Positions 33,597-42,498 of a stretch of DNA of 64,000 bases are shown here, piece by piece. Under the pieces are notes generated by a model. The model was not told the DNA's origin. It did no database searches and worked only from the letters and a program-made list of their open reading frames with translations. Each line of letters starts with the position of its first letter. The stretch's first letter is position 1. Source of the stretch: WLJO01 sp945889085. Lineage in GTDB: Bacteria; Actinomycetota; Acidimicrobiia; Acidimicrobiales; Ilumatobacteraceae. Position numbers and translations under genes: made by a program. The stretch lies in NCBI GenBank assembly GCA_945889085.1, contig CAMDBM010000008.1, positions 4,971 through 68,970 of the forward strand, given 5' to 3'.

Positions 33597-34506
33597 AGCC
33601 CTTCTTGGCGGCCTGCTCCATCGCCCGCATCAGCTCGGCGATCATCTGGGCGCGGGGAGGCATACCCGGGAGTTGCTTCGGCGGCTCGGGGTTGATGCGC
33701 TCACCGATGCGGTCCCAGCGGGCGATCGCGATGTCGAGGAAGTCCTGGTGCGGGAAGACCCAGAACTGGTCCTCCTGCACTGCGTCGAGCACCATCGACG
33801 CAACGGCAGCGGGGGTCATACCCTCACTAATCGCCTTGCGGCCGTAGTCAAGGATCGATTGGGCGGCGGGGTCGCTGACCGGCTTGTCACCCAGCTCCTC
33901 GGGCCAGTTGCGGTCCGAATCGACGATTCCGGTGCGCACCCAGCCTGGGCACAGGCAACTGACTCCGATGGGCAGGCCGGCTTCCTTCATCGACCAGGAG
34001 AGGCTGTCGCTGATGGCGACGACGGCGTGCTTGCTGGCGTCGTAGATCGGTGAGAAGCCGGTCATGCAGCCGGCGATCGATGCCGTGTTCACGATGTAGC
34101 CGCCGCCGTTCGCGGCGAAGTGCGGCACGAACGCACGGATGCCGTGAATGACGCCCCAGAAGTTGACGTCAATGACCCACTCCAACACCGAGAGCGGCCC
34201 AGTCCACGGGTCCACGTTTGCGCCGCCGACCCCTGCGTTGTTGCAGACGATGTGAACGCGTCCGAACTTCGCCACCGATGCGGCGAGCAGGGCCTCTACG
34301 GACTCAACCTTGCGCACGTCGGTGGTGACGGCGAGTGCCTCCACACCGTGTGCACGGATCTTTGTCTCGGCGACGGCGAGGGCACCTTCCTCCACATCGG
34401 CGAGGACGATGTTCACGCCCTCCTTGGCGAAGGCTTCGGCAAGGGCGAAACCGATGCCACTCGCAGCTCCGGTGACGACGGCAACTTGTCCACGTTCGAG
34501 TTTCAT
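33595..34506 (-). CDS. Short-chain dehydrogenase/reductase
   Basis: A 303-residue classical SDR. The cofactor loop is TGAASGIG near residue 12. NNAGVGG follows near 90, the catalytic Ser is in VNTASIAG, and YDASKHAV gives the YxxxK pair. The C-terminal part after residue 190 (DRNWPEELGDKPVSDPAAQ) is longer than in minimal SDRs. Asp in LADVEE after strand 2 favours NAD(H). The substrate is unknown. It is co-directional with the VOC gene 44 bases upstream and may share its transcript. Confidence 0.88.
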   Translation of the reverse strand: MKLERGQVAVVTGAASGIGFALAEAFAKEGVNIVLADVEEGALAVAETKIRAHGVEALAVTTDVRKVESVEALLAASVAKFGRVHIVCNNAGVGGANVDPWTGPLSVLEWVIDVNFWGVIHGIRAFVPHFAANGGGYIVNTASIAGCMTGFSPIYDASKHAVVAISDSLSWSMKEAGLPIGVSCLCPGWVRTGIVDSDRNWPEELGDKPVSDPAAQSILDYGRKAISEGMTPAAVASMVLDAVQEDQFWVFPHQDFLDIAIARWDRIGERINPEPPKQLPGMPPRAQMIAELMRAMEQAAKKG

Positions 34507-34550
34507 ATGCCGGACATTAGGCCCAAACCGGGAATCGTGCTCGAGGTACG

Positions 34551-35048
34551 TCACCCGGCGCCGGGCGACCATCCTGCGGGGCCCCAGACCTCTTGTGCCT
34601 TTGCGTAAACGCCTTGGTCGTAGGAGAACTCGACCACGTTGCCGTCGGGGTCCGTCACCGCACAGATGTAGCCGATGGGCGGAGGCAACTGCGTGGCGGG
34701 CCAGTGGAGGAAGCCGTCGTGTGCGGCCAGCTCGGCGATGGCATCAACTTCGTCGCGGCTCGTCACCTCGATGCCGATGTGGGCGAACGGGGCCATTGTC
34801 GGCTGCGGGCCGTGCCCGGCATCCCGGTGGAACGACACCAGCACCAAGATGAACGGCTTGTCCGCATTGTCTGGTTGGCCGAGCCAGGCGCCGAAACCGT
34901 CCGCGTCCTCCCGCTTGTCGAGGAGGCGCATTGGTGTGTACCGCTCGTAGAAGGCGATGGACGCCTCGATATCGCTGCACGGGAGCGCGATGTGCGTCCA
35001 TCTCCACGCAGGTGGGTGCACGACGAAGCGGTCCTCGGGGCTGCTCAC
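34551..35048 (-). CDS. VOC (glyoxalase/dioxygenase) family protein
   Basis: A 165-residue single-unit vicinal-oxygen-chelate protein. The first beta-alpha-beta-beta-beta unit carries WTHIALPCSDIEASIAFYERYTPM and the second AHIGIEVTSRDEVDAIAELA. The end VTDPDGNVVEFSYDQ has the usual metal-binding Glu. The metal-site His is in the first strand (THIAL). I start at GTG 35048 (VSSPEDRFVV); upstream codons lead back into the lipoprotein gene. The reaction is unknown; the family includes glyoxalases, lyases and resistance proteins. Confidence 0.75.
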   Translation of the reverse strand: MSSPEDRFVVHPPAWRWTHIALPCSDIEASIAFYERYTPMRLLDKREDADGFGAWLGQPDNADKPFILVLVSFHRDAGHGPQPTMAPFAHIGIEVTSRDEVDAIAELAAHDGFLHWPATQLPPPIGYICAVTDPDGNVVEFSYDQGVYAKAQEVWGPAGWSPGAG

Positions 35049-35113
35049 CGTGGCCGCTTGGCGGTACTGGTTGTCGTGATGGTTGACATCGTTGGTGGCG
35101 GATCCCTTCGCGT

Positions 35114-36145
35114 TCAGGCCGCGATGAGGGCCTGGAGGTCGGCCGGTATAGCGATCTCGGACCCCTGCGGGCGCAGGACCGTTACGGTGCCGTTCCTCCA
35201 CCAATACAGGTCCGGGCTCGCCGGATTGTTCAGGTCGTTGAAGTCCTCGGCGATCCGCGAGACGAGCAGGTTGATCGTTGCGATCGTGAGGTCTGCGTCC
35301 ACACGGACGGCGAGGAACTGATCGATGCTCGGGATGGAGACGAGGAACCCGTCCGACGGTGAGGACTTCATCACCATGCTCGGGTCGAGGATGCGTGACG
35401 AGGCGAACTGGTCGCCCGTCACGATGGTGAAGGGGCCCGCCTGCTCGGTCCGGATCGGGCGGCCGAGTGTCTGGGAGATCGCCAGCGCGACGATTTCTTC
35501 CGGGCTCTTGCCCCACGCCGCGACCTGCGCGGGCGTGAGGAACGTGGTTGAGGTGGACTGCTCCACACAGACGGCAACGACGAGGTCATCGGCGATCGGC
35601 TGAACGACGCCCTGGTCCACCGAGAGCCCGAGCGATCCGAGGGTGCCGACACGGACGCGCAGGAGCGACTGGGCGATCTCGAACGTGAATGACGTGTCGG
35701 CCCGCTCGGGGCTGAGCATGGTGCTGAGGTAGGTCGAGACCGTCTTTTGCCACATTGACCCTGGCACGAGCGTGAGCTCAGCCGCGAGCAGTGTGAGGTC
35801 CAGCGACGTGCCGTTGTCGAGCGTCGCGATCCCGTTCTTGCTGTCCATGGTGTGCTCGGTACCGAGGTCGGTCAGCGCCGACTCGACCATTGCGAGGAAG
35901 GCGCGGATCTGCGGGATAGTCCAGCCGACCGGTGACCAGTACGGCACGACGGCGGTCACTGGCGGGATGGTCGGGTACGCAGTGACCATCGGCGTGGTGG
36001 GCGGAGCAGCGGTCTCGGGCGTGATGCGGATCAGCGTCGTCTGCGGGATCGTGGTGTCCGGACCGATGGACAAATTGGTGGGTGTGCAGGCACTTGCCCC
36101 AACGGCGAGCGCGAGGGGCAGCAGGACACGGCGCTTCGCGGACAT
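35114..36145 (-). CDS. Lipoprotein with DUF1444 (YtpQ)-like domain
   Basis: A 343-residue lipoprotein. The signal is MSAKRRVLLPLALAVGASAC with lipobox ASAC and Cys20 as the lipid anchor. A Thr/Pro-rich spacer follows (about 22-70). The rest resembles the DUF1444/YtpQ fold: LRVRVGTLGSLG, VAAWGKSPEEIVALAISQTLG and FTIVTGDQFASSRILDPSMVMK with VSIPSIDQFLAV. Function is unknown for the family. Because it is extracytoplasmic, it may bind a wall or envelope ligand. ATG 36145 is chosen for the signal peptide. Confidence 0.6.
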   Translation of the reverse strand: MSAKRRVLLPLALAVGASACTPTNLSIGPDTTIPQTTLIRITPETAAPPTTPMVTAYPTIPPVTAVVPYWSPVGWTIPQIRAFLAMVESALTDLGTEHTMDSKNGIATLDNGTSLDLTLLAAELTLVPGSMWQKTVSTYLSTMLSPERADTSFTFEIAQSLLRVRVGTLGSLGLSVDQGVVQPIADDLVVAVCVEQSTSTTFLTPAQVAAWGKSPEEIVALAISQTLGRPIRTEQAGPFTIVTGDQFASSRILDPSMVMKSSPSDGFLVSIPSIDQFLAVRVDADLTIATINLLVSRIAEDFNDLNNPASPDLYWWRNGTVTVLRPQGSEIAIPADLQALIAA

Positions 36146-36303
36146 CACCGGGAACGCTAGATCAGTGCCCTGCCGTATTCGGGGCAGCCGGGGGTTGGGG
36201 ACGCAGGCGACGTTCCCGGACGGGGTGCGCCCGACGGTGCGCCGCGGGCCGGCGGGCGGGCCCACTACCCGCTTGCGTGGTGCTGAGGGGTAACTTCGTG
36301 TCC

Positions 36304-38010
36304 ATGTCTCAACCCGATGGAACCCCGGTGAACATGAAGCCCAGGTCGCACGATGTGACGACCGGTATGCAGAAAGCGCCCGCGAGGTCCATGCTGCGCG
36401 CCGTCGGCCTGACCGACGCCGATTGGTCCAAGCCGCAGATCGGAATCGCGAACGCCTGGAACGAGGTGACGCCCTGCAACATGACATTGCGCAAGCTCGC
36501 CGAGCGCGCCAAGGAGGGCGTCCGTACCGCCGGTGGCGTGCCGCTCGAGTTCGGCACCATCACGGTGTCCGATGGCATCTCGATGGGTCACGAGGGCATG
36601 CGCGCCTCGTTGGTGAGCCGGGAGATCATCACCGACTCGGTGGAGTGCGTGGTGCACGCCGAGCGGATGGACGGCTTCGTCGGGCTGGCCGGCTGCGACA
36701 AGAGCATTCCGGCGATGCTCATGGCGGCGGCCCGGCTCGACCTCCCGAGCGTGTTCGTCTACAACGGGTCGATCCTTCCGGGTAACCACAACGGCAAGTC
36801 ACTGGACATCACGAGCGTCTTCGAGGCTGTGGGCGCCTGTGCGCTCGGCCATATCACCGAGGAAGAACTCGGCGAGATCGAGCGCAAGGCCTGTCCCGGT
36901 GAGGGCGCCTGCGGTGGCATGTTCACCGCCAACACGATGTCCTCGATTGCCGAGGCGCTCGGCATGAGCCTGCCAGGCTCGGCGTCGCCGCCGGCCGTGG
37001 ACCGTCGTCGCGAGGACGATGCCCGGCTCGCCGGCGAGGCGGTTGTCAACATGCTCCGCCTCGGTCTCACGCCGCGCAAGATCATGACCAAGCAGGCATT
37101 CGAGAACGCGATCGCTGTCACGTCGGCACTCGGCGGGTCAACCAACGCCGTGCTCCACCTGCTCGCACTCGCGAACGAGGCCGGCGTGGCGCTCGAACTC
37201 GAGGACTTCAACCGGGTTGCGGCGCGTGTCCCCCACATCGCGGACATGAAGCCAGGCGGCAAGTTCCACATGAGCGATCTCGACCGCATCGGCGGCGTGC
37301 CGGTGGTGTTGAAGCACCTGCTCGACGCCGGCCTGCTGCACGGCGACGTTCTCACCGTCACCGGCCTCACGATGGCCGAGAACCTCGCGCGCCTCGACCC
37401 GCCGGTACCCGATGGCGTGGTGGTCTACACGATCGACAACCCCATCGACGTCGAGGGCGGCATCAACGTCCTGACCGGCTCGCTCGCGCCGAAGGGTTCG
37501 GTGGTCAAGGTTGCCGGCCTCTCGCACGAGCAGCGCACGTTCGAGGGCGCCGCCCGCGTGTTCGACGGCGAGGAGCTTGCGATGGCGGAGATCCTGGGCG
37601 GCAAGATCCAGCCCGGCACCGTGCTCGTCATCCGGTACGAGGGCCCCAAGGGCGGCCCGGGAATGCGCGAGATGCTCGCCATCACCGGGGCACTCAAAGG
37701 GGCCGGCCGCGGGGCGGACTGTGCGCTCATCACCGACGGCCGCTTCAGCGGTGGTACCTGGGGCTTCTGCATCGGGCACGTCGCGCCGGAGGCCACCGAC
37801 GGCGGACCGATCGCCTTCGTCCGTGACGGCGACCGCATCCGCGTCGACGTTCACGCCAAGCGACTGGACCTGCTCGTCGATGAGGCGGAACTTTCCCGCC
37901 GCCGTGACGGCTGGACCCCCAACCCGGCGCGCTATACCTCGGGGATGCTCGGAAAGTACGCGAAGTTGGTGCAGGGCGCGGAGACGGGCGCAATCACCAA
38001 CGTTCTCTGA
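36304..38010 (+). CDS. ilvD: Dihydroxy-acid dehydratase
   Basis: A 568-residue IlvD/Edd enzyme. Fe-S ligands and active-site motifs are NEVTPCNMT, AGCDKSIPAMLMAAARL and KACPGEGACGGMFTANTMS. The C-terminal part has TDGRFSGGTWGFCIGHVAPEA. It dehydrates dihydroxyisovalerate and dihydroxymethylvalerate, the third step of valine and isoleucine synthesis; the other steps (ilvBNC) lie 2.7 kb downstream. ATG 36304 (MSQPDGTP) or the GTG two codons earlier can start it. Its stop overlaps the next ATG by one base. Confidence 0.96.
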   Translation: MSQPDGTPVNMKPRSHDVTTGMQKAPARSMLRAVGLTDADWSKPQIGIANAWNEVTPCNMTLRKLAERAKEGVRTAGGVPLEFGTITVSDGISMGHEGMRASLVSREIITDSVECVVHAERMDGFVGLAGCDKSIPAMLMAAARLDLPSVFVYNGSILPGNHNGKSLDITSVFEAVGACALGHITEEELGEIERKACPGEGACGGMFTANTMSSIAEALGMSLPGSASPPAVDRRREDDARLAGEAVVNMLRLGLTPRKIMTKQAFENAIAVTSALGGSTNAVLHLLALANEAGVALELEDFNRVAARVPHIADMKPGGKFHMSDLDRIGGVPVVLKHLLDAGLLHGDVLTVTGLTMAENLARLDPPVPDGVVVYTIDNPIDVEGGINVLTGSLAPKGSVVKVAGLSHEQRTFEGAARVFDGEELAMAEILGGKIQPGTVLVIRYEGPKGGPGMREMLAITGALKGAGRGADCALITDGRFSGGTWGFCIGHVAPEATDGGPIAFVRDGDRIRVDVHAKRLDLLVDEAELSRRRDGWTPNPARYTSGMLGKYAKLVQGAETGAITNVL

Positions 38011-39092
38011 TGCAGGCAGTCCGGTGGGAAACCCTCACCGCCGACCGGTGGAGACTCGCTCGCTGGACAGCGCTCTCGCTGTACGTCGCCCTGTTCGTCT
38101 ACCAATACGTCCAGGGCATGCCGTGGACCACCAAGGGACTCCCGCTTGAGCGCGAGCAATTCATCGCGTGGATGGCGCTGGGTGCCTCAATCTGGTCCGT
38201 CGGCCGTGATCGCCGGGAGATTGTGCTTGCCATCGGCGGGTTCGGCGCGCTGGCGGCATGTTTCGTGCTCTACGACTACACCCGCGGCGCGATTGACAAC
38301 GTCTGGGGAAGCCCCACGTTCGTCCCCCAGACCCCGGTGAGTGCGCCTGCGCAGGCGGTCCACAACGCGAAGCGGGTGATCACGGCCGAGCGGGCACTCT
38401 TCTTCGGTCGTCTCCCCACCGAGTGGTTGCAGGACCGTCTCTTCGTTGCGAACAACCAGAACCCGCCGAAGTGGGAGGTCCTGACGGGCCTCACCTACCT
38501 CACGCACTTCTTCATGGTGTACCTCATCGCCCTGTTCATGTGGTTCCGGGACAAGACCCGTTGGCTCAACTGGGTGCGCTCGCTGATCCTGCTCATCACC
38601 CTCGGGGTGACCGGCTATCTGCTCTACCCGACGGCGCCGCCGTGGATGGCCGGCAAGTTCAACCTGATGGACGACACTGCCCGTCCGGGCACGAGGGCGC
38701 TCAAGTACGTCCACCTCAACTACGCGGACCGCCTGTGGAACAAGGGCCAGGACCTCGTGAACCTTGTTGCGGCGATGCCCTCGCTGCACATGGCATTCAC
38801 CGTGCTGATCGGTGTGTTCTTCTGGCGTGGTGCGAGGCCCTGGCTACGGGTGATCCTCGTTGCGTACCCGGCGATGATGCTGTTCACCCTCGTCTACGGC
38901 GGGGAGCACTACGTGATGGACTGTCTGGTCGGGGGACTCCTCGTCTGGCTGGCGGTATGGCTCAATCGCCGGTACGTCGGTTGGCGTGAGGGTGTGGCTT
39001 CCGCAGCCAAAACGGAAACGGCCGGCGAGCCCGGTGAGGGGCTGCCGGCCGGCGAGCAGGTGGAGGCGGCGGGCGCCTACTGCTCCTCGTAG
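38010..39092 (+). CDS. PAP2/AUR1-like membrane phosphotransferase
   Basis: A 360-residue membrane protein with about six helices. It carries the phosphatidic-acid-phosphatase-2 motifs of the AUR1 (inositolphosphotransferase) type: GYLLYPTAPPWMAG, PSLHMAFTVLIGVFF near residue 253, and YGGEHYVMDCLVGGLLVW, with Arg/His residues that bind phosphate. In eukaryotes AUR1 moves inositol phosphate onto ceramide; actinobacterial members are less known. It overlaps ilvD by one base and is convergent with inositol-1-phosphate synthase (16-base overlap), which fits an inositol-lipid role. The C-terminal 40 residues are hydrophilic. Confidence 0.7.
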   Translation: MQAVRWETLTADRWRLARWTALSLYVALFVYQYVQGMPWTTKGLPLEREQFIAWMALGASIWSVGRDRREIVLAIGGFGALAACFVLYDYTRGAIDNVWGSPTFVPQTPVSAPAQAVHNAKRVITAERALFFGRLPTEWLQDRLFVANNQNPPKWEVLTGLTYLTHFFMVYLIALFMWFRDKTRWLNWVRSLILLITLGVTGYLLYPTAPPWMAGKFNLMDDTARPGTRALKYVHLNYADRLWNKGQDLVNLVAAMPSLHMAFTVLIGVFFWRGARPWLRVILVAYPAMMLFTLVYGGEHYVMDCLVGGLLVWLAVWLNRRYVGWREGVASAAKTETAGEPGEGLPAGEQVEAAGAYCSS

Positions 39093-40408
39093 TACTCGCG
39101 GCCGAGGTGCGTGATCTGATCCTCGCCCATCATCCAGCGCAGGGTGTTCTTCAGCTTGGTGTGCTGGATGAACAGGTCGTGCTCGGGGTACAGGCCCGGA
39201 GCGGTCTGCGGCGCCTTGTAGTAGAAGCTCAGCCACTCCTGGATGCCACCGAGGCCAGCGCGGTGAGCGAGGTCGGCGAACAAGATGAGGTCGAGTGCCA
39301 GAGGCGCAGCGAGGATGGAGTCGCGGCAGAGGAAGTCGATCTTCATCTGCATCGGATAGCCGAGCCAACCGAAGATATCGATCGCGTCCCAACCCTCCTT
39401 GTTGTCACCGCGGGGCGGGTAATAGTTGATGCGCACCTTGTGGTACACGTCGCCGTACAGGGACGGGTACTTCTCGGGCTCGAGGATGTTCTCGAGCACG
39501 CCGAGCTTGGACTCCTCTTTGGTCTTGAAGTTCTCCGGGTCGTCGAGCACCTCGCCGTCACGGTTGCCGAGAATGTTGGTGGAGTACCAGCCGGCGAGTC
39601 CGAGCATGCGGACCTTGAGCATCGGGCCGATAACGGTCTTGACGAGGGTCTGGCCGGTCTTGAAGTCCTTGCCGGAGATCGGCACGTTGAGATCGGTTGC
39701 GAGCTTGCGCAGCACCGGCGTGTCCACGGCGAGGTTCGGTGCACCGTTGTTGAACGCGCAGTTCTCGAGGAGCGCGGCGTAGGCATAGAGCATTGAGGGG
39801 GCGATCGTCGGGTCGTTGGCATCGATGGCCTTCTCGAAGGACTCGAGATCCATGTGCGCCGGGCCCGGCTCGATGAAGATCTCGGTGGATCCGCACCACA
39901 TCATCACAACGCGGGACAGGCCATTTTGCTCCCGGAAGCGCTGGATGTCCTCGCGGATGCGGTTGAGCATCGCACGCTTGTCGACGGTGCCCATGGTGTT
40001 GTCGGCATCGATGTTTTTGCAGTAGTGACGATCGAAGGCGGCCGGCATCGGGCGCACGGCGCGCAGCGTGTCGGCGACGCCCTCGATGTGCTTGTTGCCC
40101 TCGAGCACGCCGGCGCGCTGTGCGGCCACGTAGCAGTCGTCCGGGAACGGGTCCCAGGCGCCCCACACGATGTCTTCGAGCTTGGCGAGCGGCACAAAGT
40201 CCTTGATGAGCGGCGACCGGCCATCGGTGCGCTTGCCGAGGCGGATGTGCCCCATCTGGGTGAGCGAGCCAACTGGCTCGGCGAGGCCGCGCTTCACCAG
40301 TTCCACACCGGCGATGAGCGTCGAGGCCACGGCGCCGAGGCCGACAGTAAGCACACCGAGTTTGCCGTCGGCCGGCTGGATCTTCGGAGTCGGGGGAGTC
40401 GTCAACAT
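39077..40408 (-). CDS. ino1: Inositol-3-phosphate synthase
   Basis: A 443-residue myo-inositol-1-phosphate synthase, the longer bacterial form. The NAD loop is VGLGAVASTLIAGVELVKRG, a middle block is MMWCGSTEIF, and conserved catalytic blocks are SGKDFKTGQTLVKTVIGPMLK, GWYSTNILGNRDGEVL and DFLCRDSILAAPLALDL. It isomerises glucose-6-phosphate to inositol-phosphate, the precursor of phosphatidylinositol and mycothiol. ATG 40408 gives the family start (MLTTPPTPKIQPADGKLGVLTVGLG). It is divergent from the ilv leader and overlaps the AUR1-like gene at the 3' end. Confidence 0.94.
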   Translation of the reverse strand: MLTTPPTPKIQPADGKLGVLTVGLGAVASTLIAGVELVKRGLAEPVGSLTQMGHIRLGKRTDGRSPLIKDFVPLAKLEDIVWGAWDPFPDDCYVAAQRAGVLEGNKHIEGVADTLRAVRPMPAAFDRHYCKNIDADNTMGTVDKRAMLNRIREDIQRFREQNGLSRVVMMWCGSTEIFIEPGPAHMDLESFEKAIDANDPTIAPSMLYAYAALLENCAFNNGAPNLAVDTPVLRKLATDLNVPISGKDFKTGQTLVKTVIGPMLKVRMLGLAGWYSTNILGNRDGEVLDDPENFKTKEESKLGVLENILEPEKYPSLYGDVYHKVRINYYPPRGDNKEGWDAIDIFGWLGYPMQMKIDFLCRDSILAAPLALDLILFADLAHRAGLGGIQEWLSFYYKAPQTAPGLYPEHDLFIQHTKLKNTLRWMMGEDQITHLGREYYEEQ

Positions 40409-40530
40409 GACCTCATTTATTGGTTCCTGGAGACGGCGATGTCCCAGATCCATTTCGGATCAACGCAAGGCTAGCCAGTAGCAGAGGTCTGGGTAGGTTT
40501 GGCCAGATCTGGGGCCCGGACCTGTTCACG

Positions 40531-40559
40531 TTGCGCGAAACCGATCGGGATGGCAAAAT
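40531..40559 (+). promoter_or_regulatory. Promoter of the ilvBNC operon
   Basis: TTGCGC (40531-40536) and CAAAAT (40554-40559) are 17 bases apart. A start near 40566 would put the ATG of the leader peptide (40569) within a few bases of the 5' end, so the leader would be leaderless or nearly so. Confidence 0.6.
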
Positions 40560-40568
40560 ACACCTCTT

Positions 40569-40616
40569 ATGTACCCTGCTCAGACGCTGATCACGGCTCT
40601 CGTCGTCGTTATCTAG
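40569..40616 (+). CDS. ilvL: ilv leader peptide (attenuation)
   Basis: A 15-residue peptide MYPAQTLITALVVVI, then TAG. Of the 15 residues, eight are Leu, Ile or Val, and the last four sense codons are Val-Val-Val-Ile. It is followed within 32 bases by an attenuator hairpin and then by ilvB. When charged Val or Ile tRNA is scarce a ribosome stalls at 40602-40613 and should favour the antiterminator. Attenuation of ilvB by such peptides is established in enterobacteria and known for corynebacteria. There is no Shine-Dalgarno; translation is probably leaderless. Confidence 0.85.
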   Translation: MYPAQTLITALVVVI

Positions 40617-40621
40617 GCGCC

Positions 40622-40678
40622 CCGGCAGGAGCCGCGACCGCCTGATTGACCTCCCCGGCGGGAGGTCGATTGCTTTTT
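40622..40678 (+). terminator. ilvBNC attenuator with candidate antiterminator
   Basis: Terminator: GACCTCCC (40648-40655), loop CGGC, GGGAGGTC (40660-40667), then GATTGCTTTTT. Antiterminator candidate: CCGG and GGAG at 40622-40631 can pair with CTCC and CCGG at 40651-40658 with a two-base bulge, which would break the terminator stem. It lies between ilvL and ilvB. Confidence 0.85.
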
Positions 40679-40749
40679 CCGCCTGAACCATCCAGAACCC
40701 CGACCCGTACCCAGCCCGAAGCCCGAGTAGAAGAGAAGTAGGAGGTCCC

Positions 40750-42498
40750 GTGAAACTGACCGGAGCCCAAGCGCTCATCAAGGCGCTCGAGATGGAGAAC
40801 GTCGAGGTCATGTTCGGCCTGCCCGGCGGCTGCATCCTGCCCGCGTACGACCCGCTTCTCGATTCCTCGATTCGTCACATCCTCGTGCGCCACGAACAGG
40901 GTGCCGGCCACATGGCTGAGGGATATGCCCACGTCACGGGCCGTCCCGGGGTTGCGATGGTCACATCGGGGCCAGCAGCCACCAACATGGTCACGCCGCT
41001 GTGCGATGCGTTCATGGACTCGATTCCGATGGTTTGCATCACCGGTCAGGTGCCCACCACAGCGATCGGCACCGACGCGTTCCAGGAGTGCGACACCGTC
41101 GGCATCACCCGCAGCGTCACCAAGCACAACGAACTGGTGATGAGCGCCCAGGACCTCCCCCTGGTGATCCGTCAGGCCTTCTACCTCGCAAGCACGGGTC
41201 GCCCCGGCCCGGTGCTGGTCGACGTCCCCAAGGACGTTCTCACCAACACCATGAACTGGTACTGGCCCACGGACGCCGAGGTGGCGGACTCGCTCCCCGG
41301 TTATCGGCCGGTCACCGAGGGGGACCCAAAGATGATCAAGGAGGCAGCCAAACTCCTCCTGTCCTGCGAGCGCCCGGTGCTCTATGTCGGGGGCGGCATC
41401 CTCAAGGCTCGCGCCGCCGAGGCGCTCCGGGAACTGGCCGAACTCACCCAGATCCCCGTGGTCACCACGCTGATGGCACGAGGAGCGTTCCCGGACAGCC
41501 ACCCGCTGAACCTCGGGATGCCCGGTATGCACGGCACGGCCGCGGCCATCACGGCGATGCAGAAGAGTGACCTCCTCATTGCGCTCGGCGCCCGGTTCGA
41601 CGACCGCATCACCGGCAAGGTGTCGACATTCGCCCCCGAGGCCAAGATCATCCACGTCGATATCGACCCGGCGGAGCAGGGCAAGGTGCGTCGCCCGGAC
41701 GTGCCGATCGTCGGCGACTGTCGCCTCGTCATCGAGGAACTCGTCAAGGTCATCAAGGACCTGTTCGGTGCCGGTGAGGTGCAGGCCGACGTGGGGCCGT
41801 GGCGCAGCAAGGTGTCCGGCTGGCGGGAGCAATTCCCGCTCGCGTACGAGCCGAGCGAGCCCGGTGAGGCCCTCAAGCCGCAGTTCTGCCTCGAGAAGCT
41901 TCGCGACCTCGCCCCGAAGGGCACGATCCTCGTGTCCGGTGTGGGCCAGCACCAGATGTGGTCATCGCAGTACTGGCAGTTCGAGGAGCCCTACACCTGG
42001 GTGAACTCCGGTGGGCTCGGCACGATGGGTTTCTCGATCCCGGCCGCTATCGGTGCCAAGGTCGGTCACCCGGAAAAAACCGTGTGGGCCATCGACGGAG
42101 ACGGTTGTTTCCAGATGACTGCCCAGGAGCTCGTCACCGCCTCGGTCGAGCGGATCCCGATCAAGGTCGCCATCCTCAACAACTCGTATCTCGGCATGGT
42201 CCGCCAGTGGCAGGAGATGTTCTACGGGGAGCGCTACAGCGAGGTGTACCTGTCTCCGGAGGTCCCCGACTTCGTGAAGTGGGCCGAGGCGATGGGCTGT
42301 GTCGGCATCCGCGTGGAGTCACCCGAGGAGGTCGAGCCCGCGATCGAGAAGGCGAACTCCATCAACGACCGTCCTGTGGTCGTCGACTTCCGTGTCGATG
42401 CACGCGAGAAGGTGTTCCCGATGGTGCCCGCCGGCTTCAGCAACGATGACCTTCTTCTGCCGCCCTCCCAGAACGAAACCCGCCGGTTCCTCGGATGA
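40750..42498 (+). CDS. ilvB: Acetolactate synthase large subunit
   Basis: A 582-residue ThDP enzyme. ThDP Glu is in LVRHEQGAGHMAEGYAHVTGRPG, and the ThDP-Mg motif is GDGCFQMTAQELVTASVERIPIKVAILNNSYLGM. The FAD region has GARFDDRITGKV. It joins two pyruvates to acetolactate, or pyruvate and 2-oxobutyrate to acetohydroxybutyrate. GTG 40750 follows GTAGGAGG closely. The ilvN start overlaps its stop (ATGA). Confidence 0.96.
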   Translation: MKLTGAQALIKALEMENVEVMFGLPGGCILPAYDPLLDSSIRHILVRHEQGAGHMAEGYAHVTGRPGVAMVTSGPAATNMVTPLCDAFMDSIPMVCITGQVPTTAIGTDAFQECDTVGITRSVTKHNELVMSAQDLPLVIRQAFYLASTGRPGPVLVDVPKDVLTNTMNWYWPTDAEVADSLPGYRPVTEGDPKMIKEAAKLLLSCERPVLYVGGGILKARAAEALRELAELTQIPVVTTLMARGAFPDSHPLNLGMPGMHGTAAAITAMQKSDLLIALGARFDDRITGKVSTFAPEAKIIHVDIDPAEQGKVRRPDVPIVGDCRLVIEELVKVIKDLFGAGEVQADVGPWRSKVSGWREQFPLAYEPSEPGEALKPQFCLEKLRDLAPKGTILVSGVGQHQMWSSQYWQFEEPYTWVNSGGLGTMGFSIPAAIGAKVGHPEKTVWAIDGDGCFQMTAQELVTASVERIPIKVAILNNSYLGMVRQWQEMFYGERYSEVYLSPEVPDFVKWAEAMGCVGIRVESPEEVEPAIEKANSINDRPVVVDFRVDAREKVFPMVPAGFSNDDLLLPPSQNETRRFLG

